Shown: one piece after another, positions 1 through 8,635 of the stretch
Position numbering within the stretch: position 1 is the stretch's first letter
Layout: the number at the start of each line of letters is the position of its first letter
Assembly: GCF_022865105.1 (NCBI RefSeq)
Contig: NZ_JAKNYM010000002.1
Coordinates: 839,501-903,500 of the forward strand
Length of the DNA stretch: 64,000 nt
Direction: 5' to 3'
Origin: Sphingomicrobium astaxanthinifaciens
GTDB taxonomy: Bacteria; Pseudomonadota; Alphaproteobacteria; Sphingomonadales; Sphingomonadaceae
The notes under the pieces: model-generated
Database searches by the model: none
Told to the model about the DNA's origin: nothing
Seen by the model: only the letters and a program-made list of their open reading frames with translations
Position numbers and translations under genes: made by a program

Positions 1-13
1 TTCCGGGGGGACC

Positions 14-559
14 ATGCAAAAGCCGCTGCACCGCTATTCCACGCTCGCCGCCTTCTGGCACTGGCTCGCCGCCGCGCTGGTGATCGGCCAGTTCACCACC
101 GGCTGGCTGTTCCACAAGGTGTATGAGAAGGGCACCCCCGAGCGGCTCGAATGGTTCAGCTGGCACAAGACCATCGGCGCGGCGCTGATCGTCGTCGTCC
201 TCCTGCGCCTGCTCACCCGCTTCTTCGTCGCCGCCCCCAAGCAGCCACCGCGGCTGCCCGGCTGGCAACGCGTCGCGGCGGGGGTGAGCCACTTCCTCCT
301 CTATGTCTTCCTCGTCGCCATCCCGCTCGGCGGGCTGATGGCGGTGTCCGACGGCACCAGCTGGGTCGAACTCAAGTTCGGGCTCGCCTTTCCCGCCGTG
401 CCGGGGGTGACCGAGGCGGTCGCCGACTGGGCGGGCGATGCGCACGAGACCTATGTCTGGGCCTTCGCCGCCCTGCTCGGGGTGCACCTGCTCGCAGCGG
501 CCTATCACCAGAGCCGCCGCGACAGCGCCGCGGGTCGGATGCCCCCCTTCTCGCGCTAG
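14..559 (+). CDS. Cytochrome b561 family protein
   Basis: Integral membrane b-type cytochrome of the CybB/YodB group (181 aa), which passes electrons between the quinone pool and small acceptors. Four hydrophobic segments are visible (about residues 10-30, 50-68, 88-110, 147-165). Histidines suited to bis-heme ligation lie in the FWHWL motif near residue 15, in WHKT near residue 50, and in the last helix (HETY, GVHLL). The length is normal for the family. The start is the first ATG after a G-rich stretch at the window edge, so any upstream operon partner is not visible. Family assignment is firm; the physiological partner is unknown. Confidence 0.85.
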   Translation: MQKPLHRYSTLAAFWHWLAAALVIGQFTTGWLFHKVYEKGTPERLEWFSWHKTIGAALIVVVLLRLLTRFFVAAPKQPPRLPGWQRVAAGVSHFLLYVFLVAIPLGGLMAVSDGTSWVELKFGLAFPAVPGVTEAVADWAGDAHETYVWAFAALLGVHLLAAAYHQSRRDSAAGRMPPFSR

Positions 560-633
560 TCGCCGCACGAGGGCTAGGCGGGGGCGCGCTTTTCGGCTAG
601 GGGGCCGCCAAACCTCTAGCCGGACAAGATAAT

Positions 634-2469
634 ATGCAACTTCGCAACGTGGCGATCATCGCCCACGTCGACCATGGCAAGACAACGCTCGTCGACCAGC
701 TCTTCCGCCAGTCGGGCACCTTCCGCGAGAACCAGCGCGTCGAGGAACGCGCGATGGATTCGAACGATCTCGAGAAGGAACGCGGGATCACCATCCTCGC
801 CAAGTGCACCTCGATCGTCTGGGAAGGCGAGGGGCGCGAGCCGGTGCGGATCAACATCGTCGACACCCCCGGCCACGCCGACTTCGGCGCCGAGGTGGAG
901 CGCATCCTCTCGATGGTCGACGGGGTGATCCTGCTCGTCGACGCCGCCGAGGGGCCGATGCCGCAGACCAAGTTCGTCTGCCAGAAGGCGCTCGGGCTCG
1001 GCCTCAGGCCGATCGTCGTCGTCAACAAGATCGACCGTCCCGACGCGCGCGAGGCCGAGGTGCTCGACGAGGTGTTTGAGCTGTTCCTGACGCTCGACGC
1101 CAATGACGAGCAGCTCGACTTCCCCGCACTCTACGCCTCGGGCCGTTCGGGCTATGCCTCGAAGGACCCGACCGCGCGCGAGGGTGACCTCCAGCCGCTG
1201 TTCGAGACCATCGTCGACCATGTCCCGGCGCCCGGGCTCGATCCCGACGCCGAGTTCAAGATGCTCGCCACGCTGCTCGACCGCGACAACTTCCTCGGGC
1301 GCATCCTCACCGGGCGCATCGAGCAGGGCAGCTTGAAGGTCGGCGATCCCGTGCGCGCGATCGACGTCAACGGCAACAAGGTCGAGGACGCGCGCATCTC
1401 CAAGCTGTTCGCCTTCCAGGGGCTCGAGCGCGTGCCGGTCGAGAGCGCCAAGGCGGGCGACATCGTCGCCATCGCCGGCCTCATGACCGCGACCGTGTCG
1501 AACACCATCGGCACCCCGACCATCACCGAGCCGGTCCCGGCCAGCGAGATCGACCCGCCGACGCTGAGCATGACCTTCGCGGTCAACGACAGCCCGTTTG
1601 CGGGCCAGGACGGCGACAAGGTGCAGAGCCGCGTGATCCGCGAACGGCTCGAGCGCGAGGCCGAGACCAATGTCGCGATCCGCGTGTCCGAAAGCGCCGA
1701 CAAGGACGCCTTCGAGGTCGCCGGCCGCGGCGAACTCCAATTGGGCGTGCTCATCGAGAACATGCGCCGCGAGGGGTTCGAACTGTCTATCAGCCGCCCG
1801 CGCGTGCTGCTGCGCGACGGCCCCGACGGGCGCGAGGAGCCCTATGAGACCGTCGTCGTCGACGTCGATGACGAATATTCGGGCACGGTCGTCGAGAAGA
1901 TGGCGATGCGCAAGGCCGAGATGACCGACATGCGTCCCTCGGGGCAGGGCAAGACCCGGCTGACCTTCTCGGCCCCCTCGCGCGGGCTGATCGGCTATCA
2001 CGGCGAATTCCTCTCCGACACGCGCGGCACCGGCATCATGAACCGCGTGTTCGAGCGCTACGGCCCCTACAAGGGCAAGATCGAGGGCCGCCAGAACGGC
2101 GCGCTCATCTCGATGGATAAGGGCGATGCGGTCGCCTACGCGTTGAACGCGCTCGAGGATCGCGGTATCCTGTTCATCAGCCCCGGCGACCCGCTCTACG
2201 CGGGCATGGTGATCGGCGAGAATGCCAAGCCGCAGGACCTCGAGGTCAACGCCCAGAAGTCCAAGCAGCTGACCAACTTCCGCGCCTCGGGCAAGGACGA
2301 GGGCATCCGCCTCACCCCGCCGCGCCGGATGACGCTCGAACAGGCGATCGCCTATATCCAGGACGACGAGCTGGTCGAGGTCACCCCCAATGCGATCCGG
2401 CTGCGCAAGCGCTATCTCGACACGCACGAGCGCAAGAAGATGGCGCGCAAGGACGCTGCGGCGATCTGA
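634..2469 (+). CDS. typA: Translational GTPase TypA/BipA
   Basis: Ribosome-binding elongation-factor-like GTPase (611 aa, full length) that assists 50S assembly and stress or cold adaptation. The G1 loop AHVDHGKTT is at residues 10-18, followed by the switch region with RGITI, the G3 motif DTPGHADF and the G4 motif NKID. EF-G-like domains II, III and V follow, with the family-specific [11 protein letters not shown] stretch and the TypA C-terminal domain ending in a basic tail. It is a single gene with an intrinsic terminator about 40 bp downstream. The start was chosen because [15 protein letters not shown] is the standard TypA N-terminus. Confidence 0.97.
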   Translation: MQLRNVAIIAHVDHGKTTLVDQLFRQSGTFRENQRVEERAMDSNDLEKERGITILAKCTSIVWEGEGREPVRINIVDTPGHADFGAEVERILSMVDGVILLVDAAEGPMPQTKFVCQKALGLGLRPIVVVNKIDRPDAREAEVLDEVFELFLTLDANDEQLDFPALYASGRSGYASKDPTAREGDLQPLFETIVDHVPAPGLDPDAEFKMLATLLDRDNFLGRILTGRIEQGSLKVGDPVRAIDVNGNKVEDARISKLFAFQGLERVPVESAKAGDIVAIAGLMTATVSNTIGTPTITEPVPASEIDPPTLSMTFAVNDSPFAGQDGDKVQSRVIRERLEREAETNVAIRVSESADKDAFEVAGRGELQLGVLIENMRREGFELSISRPRVLLRDGPDGREEPYETVVVDVDDEYSGTVVEKMAMRKAEMTDMRPSGQGKTRLTFSAPSRGLIGYHGEFLSDTRGTGIMNRVFERYGPYKGKIEGRQNGALISMDKGDAVAYALNALEDRGILFISPGDPLYAGMVIGENAKPQDLEVNAQKSKQLTNFRASGKDEGIRLTPPRRMTLEQAIAYIQDDELVEVTPNAIRLRKRYLDTHERKKMARKDAAAI

Positions 2470-2508
2470 TTCGCGTCTCGGGCGCAAATCCGCCCGCCGA
2501 CGAACCGA

Positions 2509-2544
2509 AGGCGCTGGTCGATGAGCTGCGACCGGCGCCTTTTT
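2509..2544 (+). terminator. Intrinsic terminator after typA
   Basis: Stem AGGCGC..TGGTCG pairs with CGACC..GGCGCCT and is followed by TTTT; it lies about 40 bp after the typA stop. Confidence 0.8.
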
Positions 2545-2686
2545 CGTTCATGTAAACGACAGCTAATCGTTCATGAAGCCGAAAGAAAAACCGTTTGTTT
2601 TCAAGATGTTGCACATTTCGTCGCACTGCACAATCCGTTTACCGCGCCGCATCTTTTTTAATTTCAACAAGGCACTAAATTGATCC

Positions 2687-2702
2687 TTGTAACGAGAGAG
2701 AG
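2687..2702 (+). repeat. Left arm of perfect 16-bp inverted repeat
   Basis: TTGTAACGAGAGAGAG; its exact reverse complement lies at 3458-3473, so the pair brackets the whole cell-wall hydrolase gene. Confidence 0.75.
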
Positions 2703-2830
2703 CGAGGGCTCGCGCCGCCGTGGAGGGTAGGCGAAGAGCGAGAGCGAGACGGACGGAACCTTCAGCCGCCGCGTAGCGGGGACGAGCCTGCTGGCAGCTG
2801 AACGCACGGCCGCACGTATTAGAGACAATC

Positions 2831-3427
2831 TTGACTAAACTTCGTATTTCGGGCCTCGCGCCCGTCATTGGTGCCACTTTGCTTGCGACCGCCGGTGGTG
2901 CCCAGGTTTCCGCACACATGACCGCCGCCACTGGCCCCGCGCTCGATGCCGAGACGCGTGCCGCCTTCCTCGACCGCGCGGCCGAAATCGCCGAAGACGA
3001 GCAGTTCACCCTCGACGAGATGGTCGAGAACAACCGCGGCATCGCCGACAGCGAGCTCGACGAACAGGAATGGTGTCTTGCCAACGCGGTCTATTTCGAG
3101 GCGCGCGGCGAGAGCCTCGAGGGGCAGCTGGCGGTCGCCGACGTGGTGATTAACCGCACCGAGAGCGAACGCTACCCCGATACGTGGTGCGACGTCATCA
3201 AGCAGAAGGCGCAGTTCAGCTTCGTGCAGAACCGCCGCTTCCCCAAGATCACCGAGATGCAGGCGTGGGATACCGCCAAGGCGGTCGCGCAGGTCGCGAT
3301 CGACGATGCGCACGAGATCGTGCGCGGCGACGTGCTGTGGTACCACGCCGACTATGTCAGCCCGCACTGGGCGCCCGCGTTCGACGAGGTCGCCAAGGTC
3401 GGCGTCCACATCTTCTACCAGAGCTAA
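2831..3427 (+). CDS. SleB/CwlJ-type cell wall hydrolase (Hydrolase_2)
   Basis: Exported peptidoglycan hydrolase (198 aa). Residues 1-28 form a signal peptide (MTKLRIS, a hydrophobic run, then AQVSA). The catalytic domain starts near residue 80 with the family pattern LANAVYFEARGES, continues through VADVVINR and QFSFVQNR, and ends with VLWYHADYVSPHW. In this family the Glu of YFEARGE is the presumed catalytic residue. The start is TTG at 2831, since no in-frame ATG gives a better signal peptide. The gene stands alone, with its own terminator, and sits between the arms of a 16-bp inverted repeat. Its likely role is cell-wall remodelling; spore-cortex lysis is not expected in this organism. Confidence 0.88.
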   Translation: MTKLRISGLAPVIGATLLATAGGAQVSAHMTAATGPALDAETRAAFLDRAAEIAEDEQFTLDEMVENNRGIADSELDEQEWCLANAVYFEARGESLEGQLAVADVVINRTESERYPDTWCDVIKQKAQFSFVQNRRFPKITEMQAWDTAKAVAQVAIDDAHEIVRGDVLWYHADYVSPHWAPAFDEVAKVGVHIFYQS

Positions 3428-3457
3428 GCGCTAGGACCCGCACCGGGTCCCACGGGC

Positions 3458-3473
3458 CTCTCTCTCGTTACAA
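3458..3473 (-). repeat. Right arm of perfect 16-bp inverted repeat
   Basis: CTCTCTCTCGTTACAA, the exact reverse complement of 2687-2702, about 30 bp after the hydrolase stop codon. Confidence 0.75.
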
Positions 3474-3483
3474 TTGAGAGGGC

Positions 3484-3514
3484 GGGGTCGGGCACGCGGT
3501 GCCCGGCCCCGTTT
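3484..3514 (+). terminator. Intrinsic terminator after the cell-wall hydrolase
   Basis: Perfect 12-bp stem GGGGTCGGGCAC / GTGCCCGGCCCC with a GCG loop, followed by GTTT. Confidence 0.75.
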
Positions 3515-3532
3515 GGCCTCGGGCCGGCGGGG

Positions 3533-4054
3533 CTAGTTGCTCGGCTTGCACAGCGCGCCGTCGGTGCACAGGACGGTGACCGCATCGATATCGGCATCGC
3601 CCTCGACGGTCCGCCCCGAATTCGCGTAAGTTACCGACACGTTGCCGGCGGGCAGGCCGCGCGGGTCCAGCCCGGCGCGCCGCACGAGCGCGGGATCGGT
3701 CAGCGTGATCGAGCGGATGCGCGCGCCCTCGCCGAGCCCGTCGAGCAGCGCCGGGCGACCGCCGTTCATCCAGCGCGAGAAGTCGGCCCGATCGGGAAAG
3801 ACCAGCACCAGCGCGAGCAGCGCGCCATCCTCATTGTCGAAGGTCGCGCGGGCGACGCGGGGATCGCGCGCGAGCCGTTGCGCGACCAGCAGCGGTCGCT
3901 CCACCGCCGGGGCGTCGGCGGTGAGCCGCACGACGAGCGCGGGCGCGGGCGCGGCGGCCGCCACGGGCGGCGCCGGCGGCGCCGCGGCCAGCGGGGCGGG
4001 AAGGACCGCGGCGAAGGCGGCGGCGACGAGCGTGGGGCGAGTGCGAGGCGACAT
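3533..4054 (-). CDS. Exported hypothetical protein, Ala/Pro-rich N-terminus
   Basis: I do not recognise a family. The predicted protein (173 aa) begins MSPRTRPTLVAAAFAAVLP, a good signal peptide, followed by an Ala/Pro linker to about residue 40. A mixed alpha/beta region follows and ends in a Cys pair (CTDGALC), which could form a disulfide in the periplasm. A longer in-frame start exists at 4144 but lacks a signal peptide and would run into the neighbouring small gene, so 4054 was preferred. It converges on the hydrolase terminator and is followed upstream by a small gene on the same strand. Confidence 0.6.
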   Translation of the reverse strand: MSPRTRPTLVAAAFAAVLPAPLAAAPPAPPVAAAAPAPALVVRLTADAPAVERPLLVAQRLARDPRVARATFDNEDGALLALVLVFPDRADFSRWMNGGRPALLDGLGEGARIRSITLTDPALVRRAGLDPRGLPAGNVSVTYANSGRTVEGDADIDAVTVLCTDGALCKPSN

Positions 4055-4100
4055 CGAGCGACCAGCGCTCGGGCGCGCGCCTTCGTTCCGCGCGCCGGCC

Positions 4101-4259
4101 TCAGCCCTCGCGGGCGTGCTCGAGGCTGCGTGCGCGCGCGGCATAATGGCGCGCCAGTTCGTCGTGGACCAGCCCGGCGCGGCGCGGCGCGGACGCGGCG
4201 GCGAGCCGCCGTTCCTGTTCCGCGCGATCGCGAAAATATTCGAGATCCTCTTTTTGCAT
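4101..4259 (-). CDS. Small helical protein, paralogue of the gene at 43712-43882
   Basis: A 52-aa, highly charged, probably all-helical protein: MQKEDLEYFRDRAEQERRLA, an APRRAG turn, then VHDELARHYAARARSL. A purine-rich ribosome binding site (GGGGAGAGG) lies about 9 bp before the ATG at 4259. A second copy of the same pattern (YY/F..RAEQE..LA....P....H.E.AR.Y.ARA) is encoded at 43712-43882, which supports this as a real gene family. Function unknown; no signal peptide or membrane segment. A longer start at 4319 is possible but is not conserved in the paralogue. Confidence 0.65.
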   Translation of the reverse strand: MQKEDLEYFRDRAEQERRLAAASAPRRAGLVHDELARHYAARARSLEHAREG

Positions 4260-4435
4260 GGCGCGTGCCTCTCCCCGTGGCAGGGCGACGATTATGCCGC
4301 AAAAAGCGTCCGACTTCAATGCGATACAGCGGCGCCCGCAAGGACGGCGCCAGGCCGGCGCGGGGGCCCCGCGCGCACGGCGGGCGCAAACGCGGGCGCG
4401 GTCCGATGTGGCGGTGGCAGGGGCGGGAAAAGCGC

Positions 4436-4509
4436 TGGATGCCCCACGTGGATTCGAACCACGATTGACGGATTCAGAGTCCGTAGTCTTACCATTAGAC
4501 GATGGGGCA
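4436..4509 (-). tRNA. tRNA-Gln (anticodon CUG)
   Basis: Complete cloverleaf on the minus strand. Acceptor TGCCCCA pairs with TGGGGCA, a T discriminator precedes an encoded CCA, the anticodon stem is ACGGA/TCCGT, the loop CTCTGAA gives anticodon CUG, and the T-arm contains GGTTCGAATCC. Length 74 nt. Confidence 0.96.
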
Positions 4510-4551
4510 ACTCGTGGCGCGGCAGGGCCGCTCCGGAGCGCGTGGGCGGGC

Positions 4552-4579
4552 TGATAAGCGGCGCGGGGCGGGCTGTCAA
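4552..4579 (-). promoter_or_regulatory. Promoter for tRNA-Gln
   Basis: On the minus strand TTGACA, a 16-bp spacer and TTATCA are followed about 43 bp later by the tRNA 5' end. The -35 box is a perfect sigma-70 consensus. Confidence 0.7.
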
Positions 4580-4689
4580 CCGATGCATCGCAAGGTCGGT
4601 TGCGCAGGCACGGAAAAGGGGGCTAAAAAGGGGACAGGTCAGCCGCGGACGTATTCCCGACCGCGGTGTCGTGTTGGAAGATGATGGTT

Positions 4690-5748
4690 ATGGCGCAGGA
4701 CGCCGCAAGACAGGCCCCGCCGCGCCGCAGGCGCGCCGGGCGCGCGCGTGGACAGCGCCCCGGGGGGCCGCCGCGCGGGGGACGGAGCCCCAGCTATGGC
4801 GCGCTCGACCTGGGCACCAACAATTGCCGCCTCCTCATCGCGCGTCCCGACGGGGGCGAGGGCTTCACCGTCATCGACGCCTTCAGCCGCATCGTGCGCC
4901 TCGGCGAAGGGCTCGCCGCCAGCGGGCGCCTGTCCGACGAATCGATGGACCGCGCGGTCGCCGCGCTCGGGGTGTGCGCGCAAAAGCTCAAGCGCCGCAA
5001 CGTCACCATCGCGCGCTCGGTCGCGACCGAGGCCTGCCGCCGCGCCGCCAACGGGCGCCAGTTCGTCGACCGCGTGCGGCGCGAGACCGGGATCGTGCTC
5101 GACATCATCCCGCCGCAGGAAGAGGCGCGGCTCGCGGTGCTCGGCTGCCACAAGCTGCTCGGTCCGGGCGATGGCCCCGCGGTCATCTTCGACATCGGCG
5201 GCGGCTCGACCGAGCTGGTGCTGGTCGAACCCCACGGCGAACTGCCGCGCATCCGCGCCTGGTGGTCGGCGCCGTGGGGGGTGGTCAGCCTGACCGAGAG
5301 CGAGGGGCGCGAGAATATTGAGGGGCCCGACCGGATCGCCGCCTACGACCGCATGCGGCGCCGCGCGCGCGAGGGCTTCGCGCGCTTCGCCGAATGGCTG
5401 CCCAAGGACCGCGCCGACATCCGCCTGCTCGGCACCAGCGGCACGGTCACCACGCTCGCCAGCGTCTATCTCGAACTGCCGAGCTACGATCGCCGCGCGG
5501 TCGACGGGCTGCATGTCCCGATTGACGCGATGCGGCTGATCACCCAGACCATCGCCGAGCGCGATCCGGCGGGGCGCGCCGCGTTGCCTTGCATCGGCAC
5601 CGAGCGCGCCGACCTCGTGGTGGCGGGCTGCGCGATCCTCGAGGCGATCCTCGACATCTGGCCCGCGAGCGAGCTCGGTATCGCCGACCGCGGCATTCGC
5701 GAGGGCATCCTGCGCAGCCTGATGGCGCGCGACGGCTATCGGTTGTAG
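4690..5748 (+). CDS. ppx: Exopolyphosphatase / guanosine-pentaphosphatase family (Ppx/GppA)
   Basis: Actin-fold phosphatase (352 aa from the chosen start) that degrades polyphosphate and/or converts pppGpp to ppGpp. After a roughly 35-residue Arg/Pro-rich N-terminus come the phosphate-1 motif YGALDLGTNNCRLL, then SVATEACRRA, the phosphate-2 motif VIFDIGGGSTELVLV and LLGTSGTVTTLAS, all in family order. It corresponds to the short Ppx/GppA form without the C-terminal HD-like domain. Three Met codons cluster at 4681, 4684 and 4690; 4690 has the best spacing from GGAAG. The next gene, rlmE, starts 9 bp after the stop, so the two are probably co-transcribed, a common alphaproteobacterial pairing. 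Ppx versus GppA cannot be settled from sequence. Confidence 0.9.
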   Translation: MAQDAARQAPPRRRRAGRARGQRPGGPPRGGRSPSYGALDLGTNNCRLLIARPDGGEGFTVIDAFSRIVRLGEGLAASGRLSDESMDRAVAALGVCAQKLKRRNVTIARSVATEACRRAANGRQFVDRVRRETGIVLDIIPPQEEARLAVLGCHKLLGPGDGPAVIFDIGGGSTELVLVEPHGELPRIRAWWSAPWGVVSLTESEGRENIEGPDRIAAYDRMRRRAREGFARFAEWLPKDRADIRLLGTSGTVTTLASVYLELPSYDRRAVDGLHVPIDAMRLITQTIAERDPAGRAALPCIGTERADLVVAGCAILEAILDIWPASELGIADRGIREGILRSLMARDGYRL

Positions 5749-5757
5749 GGGCGCGGC

Positions 5758-6456
5758 ATGGTGAAGAACACGAGCGGGCGCGGCCGGGGCGGGGGCAAGC
5801 AGCGGGTGCGGACCGCCAAGCGGCGCACCGCCGCCTCGACCCGCTGGCTGCAGCGCCAGCTCGACGATCCCTATGTGAAGGCGGCTAAGGCCGACGGCTA
5901 CCGCAGCCGCGCCGCCTACAAGCTGCTCGAGCTCGACGAGCGGTTCGACCTGCTCAAGGGCGTCAAGGGGGTGGTCGACCTCGGGGTGGCGCCCGGCGGC
6001 TGGACGCAGGTGGTGCGCCAGAAATGCCCGCAGGCGCGCGTCGTCGGCATCGACCTGTTGCCGACCGACCCGATCGAGGGCGCGACGCTGCTCGAGATGG
6101 ATTTCATGGACGATGCCGCCCCCGACCGGCTCAAGGAAGAACTGGGCGGCCCCGCCGACCTCGTCCTGTCGGACATGGCCGCCAACACCATCGGCCACAA
6201 GCAGACCGACCACCTGCGCACCATGGGGCTGGTCGAGGCGGGGCTCGACTTCGCGCTCGAAATCCTCGAGCCGGGGGGCGCCTTCGTCGCCAAGGTGCTC
6301 GCGGGCGGCGCCGACAAGGAACTCGTCACCCTGCTCAACCGCAATTTCGACAGCGTGAAGCACGCCAAACCACCCGCCAGCCGCAAGGGCTCGAGCGAAT
6401 GGTATGTGGTGGCGAAGGGGTTTCGCGGCCGCGCCGGCGAGGCGGGCGAGGGCTAG
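5758..6456 (+). CDS. rlmE: 23S rRNA (uridine2552-2'-O)-methyltransferase RlmE (FtsJ/RrmJ)
   Basis: SAM-dependent 2'-O-methyltransferase (232 aa) that modifies U2552 in the A-loop of 23S rRNA late in 50S assembly. A basic N-terminal extension (GRGRGGGKQRVRTAKRR) is followed by SRAAYKLLELDERF, the SAM motif VVDLGVAPGGWTQVV, DLVLSDMAANTIG and FVAKVLAGG. These supply the Lys-Asp-Lys-Glu catalytic set of the family (K in AAYKL, D in LSDMA, K in VAKV, E in SSEWYVV). It directly follows ppx and ends 3 bp before the convergent dsbA-like gene. Confidence 0.96.
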   Translation: MVKNTSGRGRGGGKQRVRTAKRRTAASTRWLQRQLDDPYVKAAKADGYRSRAAYKLLELDERFDLLKGVKGVVDLGVAPGGWTQVVRQKCPQARVVGIDLLPTDPIEGATLLEMDFMDDAAPDRLKEELGGPADLVLSDMAANTIGHKQTDHLRTMGLVEAGLDFALEILEPGGAFVAKVLAGGADKELVTLLNRNFDSVKHAKPPASRKGSSEWYVVAKGFRGRAGEAGEG

Positions 6457-6459
6457 GCC

Positions 6460-7170
6460 CTAGCTGCTGGCGCGCCGCGCCGCCTCGATCGCATTCTTGT
6501 AGGCGGCATAGCCGTCGGCCGAGTTGATCACCCGGTTGCCGATGACGAACACCGGGGTGCCGCTCGCGCCCAGCGCGTTGGCGAGTTCGAAATTCTTCTG
6601 CAGCTCGGCCTCGAACGCCGGGTCCTCGATCGCCTCGAGGGTCAGCCCGACATGCTCGAGCGCGGCGGTAATCGTCTGCTCGTTGGGGCGCCCCTGCGCG
6701 TAGAGGAAGTCGTGGAACGCCTCGAAGCGTCCCGCCTTGGCGGCGGCGAGGCTGGCGCGCGCGGCGATGACGCTGTCGGGGCCGAGCACGGGCAGTTCGC
6801 GATAGACAACGCGCAGCCCCTCATCCTCCGCGAGCAGCCGGTCGATGTCGGGCTTGGCCTGCCGGCAATAGCCGCAGGCATAGTCGTAGAATTCGACCAG
6901 CACGACCTCGGCGTCGGCGGCCGAGGCCCCCTGCACCGCGCTTTCGAACGGGGTCTCGAGCAGCGCGCGATTGGCCTCGATCAGCGGCGCATATTGGCGG
7001 TCGCGCAGCACGTCGCTGGCCTCGAGGATGATCTCGGGATGCTCGAGCAGGCTGGCGCGCACCAGCCGTTCGCCCATCAGCTGGGGGGCGGCCGAATAGA
7101 AGATCGCGGCGCTGGCGAAGGCGCCGACGAGCCCGCCCAGCGCGGCGGTCACAAAGGGGGTCTTGGCCAT
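6460..7170 (-). CDS. DsbA-family thiol oxidoreductase
   Basis: Membrane-anchored or exported thioredoxin-fold protein (236 aa). The N-terminus (about residues 5-28) is a hydrophobic signal or anchor, residues 40-85 form a helical region, and the thioredoxin fold carries a CGYC active site at residues 99-102 (EFYDYACGYC). A cis-Pro segment, GASGTPVFVIGNRVI, lies near the C-terminus. This resembles the DsbA/ScsC/BdbD-like thioredoxin_4 group that introduces or repairs disulfides in periplasmic proteins. It starts 2 bp after the M48 protease gene, so the two are almost certainly one operon. Oxidase versus isomerase activity cannot be decided here. Confidence 0.88.
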   Translation of the reverse strand: MAKTPFVTAALGGLVGAFASAAIFYSAAPQLMGERLVRASLLEHPEIILEASDVLRDRQYAPLIEANRALLETPFESAVQGASAADAEVVLVEFYDYACGYCRQAKPDIDRLLAEDEGLRVVYRELPVLGPDSVIAARASLAAAKAGRFEAFHDFLYAQGRPNEQTITAALEHVGLTLEAIEDPAFEAELQKNFELANALGASGTPVFVIGNRVINSADGYAAYKNAIEAARRASS

Positions 7171-7172
7171 GG

Positions 7173-8534
7173 CTATCGAATCTCCTCGCCGGCTTTGCGC
7201 AATTCATGTTCGCTGACCATGGCGATGTCCTGCGCGCGGATAAAGTCCGGTCCTTGGCCGATCCCGTTCATCGCCATCCGCGCGGAGGCGAGCGCGAGCT
7301 TGTGCTGGCCGAGCATGTGGAAGCGCTCGGCGCTCGCCAGCGCGGCGCGCGGGGTGTCGCCCTCGCGTTCGTAGATGACGCCCAGCTGGTACCAGGCGAA
7401 GGGGTTGTACCGGTCCTGGAGGACGGCGCGGCGCAGCACCGTCTTGGCCTCGTCGAAGCGGCTCTCGTCCTCGGTCGCGACCAGCGCATGGCCGAGCGCG
7501 GTGGCGATCAGCGGCTCGTCGGGGGCCAGTTCGAGCGCGCGGCGCAGCGGCGCGAGCGCGGCGGCAGGGTGCCCCGATTCGAGCAGGATCTGCCCCTTGA
7601 GCTCGAGCAGGTAGGGATCATCGGGATGCGCGGCGACCAGCGCCTCGACCTCGGCCAGCGCCTGCTCGGGATAGGCGCCCTGGTGATAGGCATAGGCGCG
7701 CGCGGTGCGCGCGGCGGCGTCGTCGCGCGCGTGCGGATAGTCGCGCAGCGCGCGCGCCGGGTCGAGATAGCCGATCAGCTTGGCCTTGACGCGCTGGAAG
7801 CGGGCCTCGAGCGCGGGGTCGTTGGCGCGGCGCCACGCGGGGTCGTTCTCGTAGATGTTCTGCAGGTAGGAGACGCGCTCGCCCGACAGCGGGTGGGTGC
7901 GCTGGTAGCTGTTGTCCTGCGGGATCGCGTAGCGGAATTCCTGGTTCTGCAGCTTCTTGAAGAATTCGATCGACCCGCGCCCCGAGATCCCGGCCGCCGA
8001 CAGATAGCTCGCCCCGGCGATGTCGGCGCTGGTCTCCTGCGTGCGGCTGAAGGCGAGGAAGCGGGTGCGCGCGACCTGTTGGCCGAGCAGCATTGCGCCC
8101 ATGCCCGCCTCGCCGCCGCCCGCCGCCATCGCCAGACCGCCGAGCAGCAGCGAGGCGATCGAGATGGTCGAGGCGTCGTTGACCCCGCTCTGGAGGCGGA
8201 TGATATGCCCGCCCGCCACATGCCCGAGCTCGTGGGCGATGACCGCCTGCAGCTGGCCGACATGGTCGGACGAGGCGATCAGCCCCGAATGGATGTAGAC
8301 CCGTTGCCCGCCGGCGACGAAGGCGTTGATGCTGTCGTCGTTGATGAGGACGAATTCGACATTGTCGGGGCGCATCCCCGCGGCCTCGACCAGCGGCGCG
8401 GAAATGTCCGCGAACAGCGCCTCGGTCTCGGCGTCGCGCAGGAACTGCTGGGCCGCGGCGGGACGGATGGAAAAGAGCGCGAGCAGCGCGACGAGCGCGG
8501 TCACGGTGGCGAGGCGATGGGCGATCCGCGTCAT
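7173..8534 (-). CDS. M48 family metalloprotease with TPR domain (BepA-like)
   Basis: Periplasmic zinc metallopeptidase (453 aa). Signal peptide at residues 1-29 (cleavage after RPAAA), catalytic HELGH at 101-105, and the third ligand in the downstream RTQETSADIAGASYL segment. TPR repeats follow from about residue 290 to the end. The architecture matches BepA (YfgC), which degrades or matures misassembled outer-membrane beta-barrels such as LptD. Coupling to a DsbA-like oxidoreductase fits this, because LptD assembly depends on disulfide formation, but that functional link is inference. Confidence 0.9.
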   Translation of the reverse strand: MTRIAHRLATVTALVALLALFSIRPAAAQQFLRDAETEALFADISAPLVEAAGMRPDNVEFVLINDDSINAFVAGGQRVYIHSGLIASSDHVGQLQAVIAHELGHVAGGHIIRLQSGVNDASTISIASLLLGGLAMAAGGGEAGMGAMLLGQQVARTRFLAFSRTQETSADIAGASYLSAAGISGRGSIEFFKKLQNQEFRYAIPQDNSYQRTHPLSGERVSYLQNIYENDPAWRRANDPALEARFQRVKAKLIGYLDPARALRDYPHARDDAAARTARAYAYHQGAYPEQALAEVEALVAAHPDDPYLLELKGQILLESGHPAAALAPLRRALELAPDEPLIATALGHALVATEDESRFDEAKTVLRRAVLQDRYNPFAWYQLGVIYEREGDTPRAALASAERFHMLGQHKLALASARMAMNGIGQGPDFIRAQDIAMVSEHELRKAGEEIR

Positions 8535-8573
8535 GGGCCGGGGTTGTGCCGCCTTGCGGCTGAACCGTCCATG

Positions 8574-8609
8574 AAAAACGCCGCACCGGGCGGGGCCCGA
8601 TGCGGCGTC
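8574..8609 (-). terminator. Intrinsic terminator after rne
   Basis: On the minus strand GACGCCGCA pairs with TGCGGCGT around a GC-rich loop, followed by TTTTT; it begins about 27 bp after the rne stop. Confidence 0.85.
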
Positions 8610-8635
8610 TTGTCACGGCGGCGGCGGCGCGCGCC

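Larger units (their letters stand above)
2470..2830. other. Intergenic region, relatively AT-rich, before the hydrolase gene
   Basis: Holds the typA terminator and then about 130 bp that are clearly richer in A/T than the surroundings (around 2550-2690), with a duplicated CGTTCATG octamer near 2544 and 2569. One arm of the 16-bp inverted repeat described separately also lies here. No convincing coding frame or RNA gene is visible. The AT-rich part probably contains the hydrolase promoter, but no clear -35/-10 pair could be fixed. Confidence 0.5.

Noticed and set aside
616-2487. 623-codon minus-strand open frame opposite typA
   Set aside because: Shadow of typA caused by GC-rich third positions; no recognisable protein pattern and it lies antisense to an essential gene.
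3642-5321. 559-codon plus-strand frame spanning the small genes, tRNA-Gln and the ppx start
   Set aside because: Crosses a tRNA gene and has no family-like sequence; better genes explain all parts.
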